Source: Terriglobia bacterium
Lineage (GTDB): Bacteria > Acidobacteriota > Terriglobia > Bryobacterales > Bryobacteraceae
NCBI GenBank assembly: GCA_021324615.1
Contig: JAJPIT010000071.1
Coordinates: forward strand, 24,290-88,289
Direction: 5' to 3'
Length of the DNA stretch: 64,000 bases
Part shown: positions 63,911 to 64,000 of the stretch, piece after piece
Layout: each line of letters begins with the position of its first letter
How positions within the stretch are numbered: position 1 is the stretch's first letter
Position numbers and translations under genes: made by a program
Notes under the pieces: generated by a model
The model's input: the letters and a program-made list of their open reading frames with translations, nothing else
Told to the model about the DNA's origin: nothing
Database searches by the model: none

Positions 63911-64000
63911 TTGTCAGGCTCCGGGCTTCGTGCAACGGGCGGCTGCGAACCCCGCCAGGTCCGGAAGGAAGCAACGGTAGCGGTTTAACCCGTGTGCCGC
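63911..64000 (+). ncRNA. ffs: Signal recognition particle RNA (4.5S-like), 3' end outside the window
   Basis: The conserved domain-IV core is exact: 'GCCAGGTCCGGAAGGAAGCA' and 'ACGGTAGC' with the flanking stem strands GGGCTTCGTGCAACGGGCGG. TAACAT (63899-63904) sits about 7 bases before the likely start. The RNA binds Ffh to target membrane proteins. The 3' strand of the outer stem lies beyond the window. Confidence 0.9.

Overview
This GC-rich window comes from a member of the Acidobacteria, most likely the Bryobacterales/Solibacter lineage. The strongest marker is a 1160-residue secreted protein (19451-22933) built of Ig-like repeats and ending in the Solibacter-type C-terminal domain (TIGR03437 family). 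Supporting markers are a large Oar-like TonB-dependent receptor with an N-terminal carboxypeptidase-regulatory-like domain, a CRTAC1 (FG-GAP plus ASPIC/UnbV) lipoprotein, and a small conserved protein I associate with Acidobacteria (16138-16521). I see no IS element, prophage, integron or CRISPR array; this is ordinary chromosomal backbone, densely packed with housekeeping genes. The window has no gene-free stretch over 300 bases; the longest is about 230 bases, between rpsA and eno.

Layout. 1-1600: end of a class-III aminotransferase, tRNA-Arg(TCT) on the minus strand, a secreted protein of unknown function, tRNA-Ser(GGA). 1585-11131, minus strand: a tightly coupled envelope operon bamA - SurA-like chaperone - tamB-like - pcm (frameshifted) - group II PLP decarboxylase, joined by ATGA or TGATG overlaps. 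11178-16521, plus: ThiF/MoeB-like E1 enzyme, GT-C-like membrane protein, exported nucleoside-hydrolase-like protein, class I aminotransferase, small conserved protein. 16518-18026 mmsA (minus) and 18102-19280 thrC (plus), then the Ig-repeat protein. 23042-32198, minus: leuS, nfo, gltD, gltB, with a divergent LysR regulator at 32293 and a textbook LysR operator between. 33241-36138, minus: rpsU, HIT protein, HU/IHF protein, rpsA. 36367-39155, plus: eno-gpmI glycolytic pair. 39218-41997, minus: secreted unknown, CaiB-type CoA-transferase, CitE-like lyase. 42062-49806, plus: TPR lipoprotein, CRTAC1 lipoprotein, Oar-like receptor, sulfite-oxidase-fold molybdoenzyme. 49429-51679, minus: DUF457-like membrane hydrolase and a diacylglycerol-kinase-family protein. 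51761-57952, plus: ligA, DedA, nadA, moaA, secreted unknown, YqiA-like esterase. 58081-63848, plus: TonB-like protein, lipobox-bearing Omp85 protein, DUF4390-like protein, NtrY-like kinase and NtrC-type sigma-54 activator, followed by the start of the SRP (4.5S-like) RNA, cut by the window end.

How it fits together. Three blocks concern the outer membrane: the bamA/surA-like/tamB operon, the TPR-CRTAC1-receptor run, and the TonB/Omp85/DUF4390/two-component run. Molybdenum-cofactor biology is also represented (ThiF/MoeB-like, moaA, SUOX-fold enzyme), although these genes are scattered.

Most unusual observations: (i) a single-base frameshift in pcm whose restored frame ends in an ATGA overlap with the next gene; (ii) a -10-like hexamer placed exactly 6 bases before the start codon of several genes lacking a convincing Shine-Dalgarno site, including TTG and GTG starts and one apparent ATC start, which suggests leaderless transcription; (iii) the ATTAGTA operator in the gltB/lysR intergenic region; (iv) an Omp85 protein with a lipoprotein signal beside a TonB-like protein and an Ntr-type two-component system; (v) a 378-base antisense tail on the DUF457-like gene.
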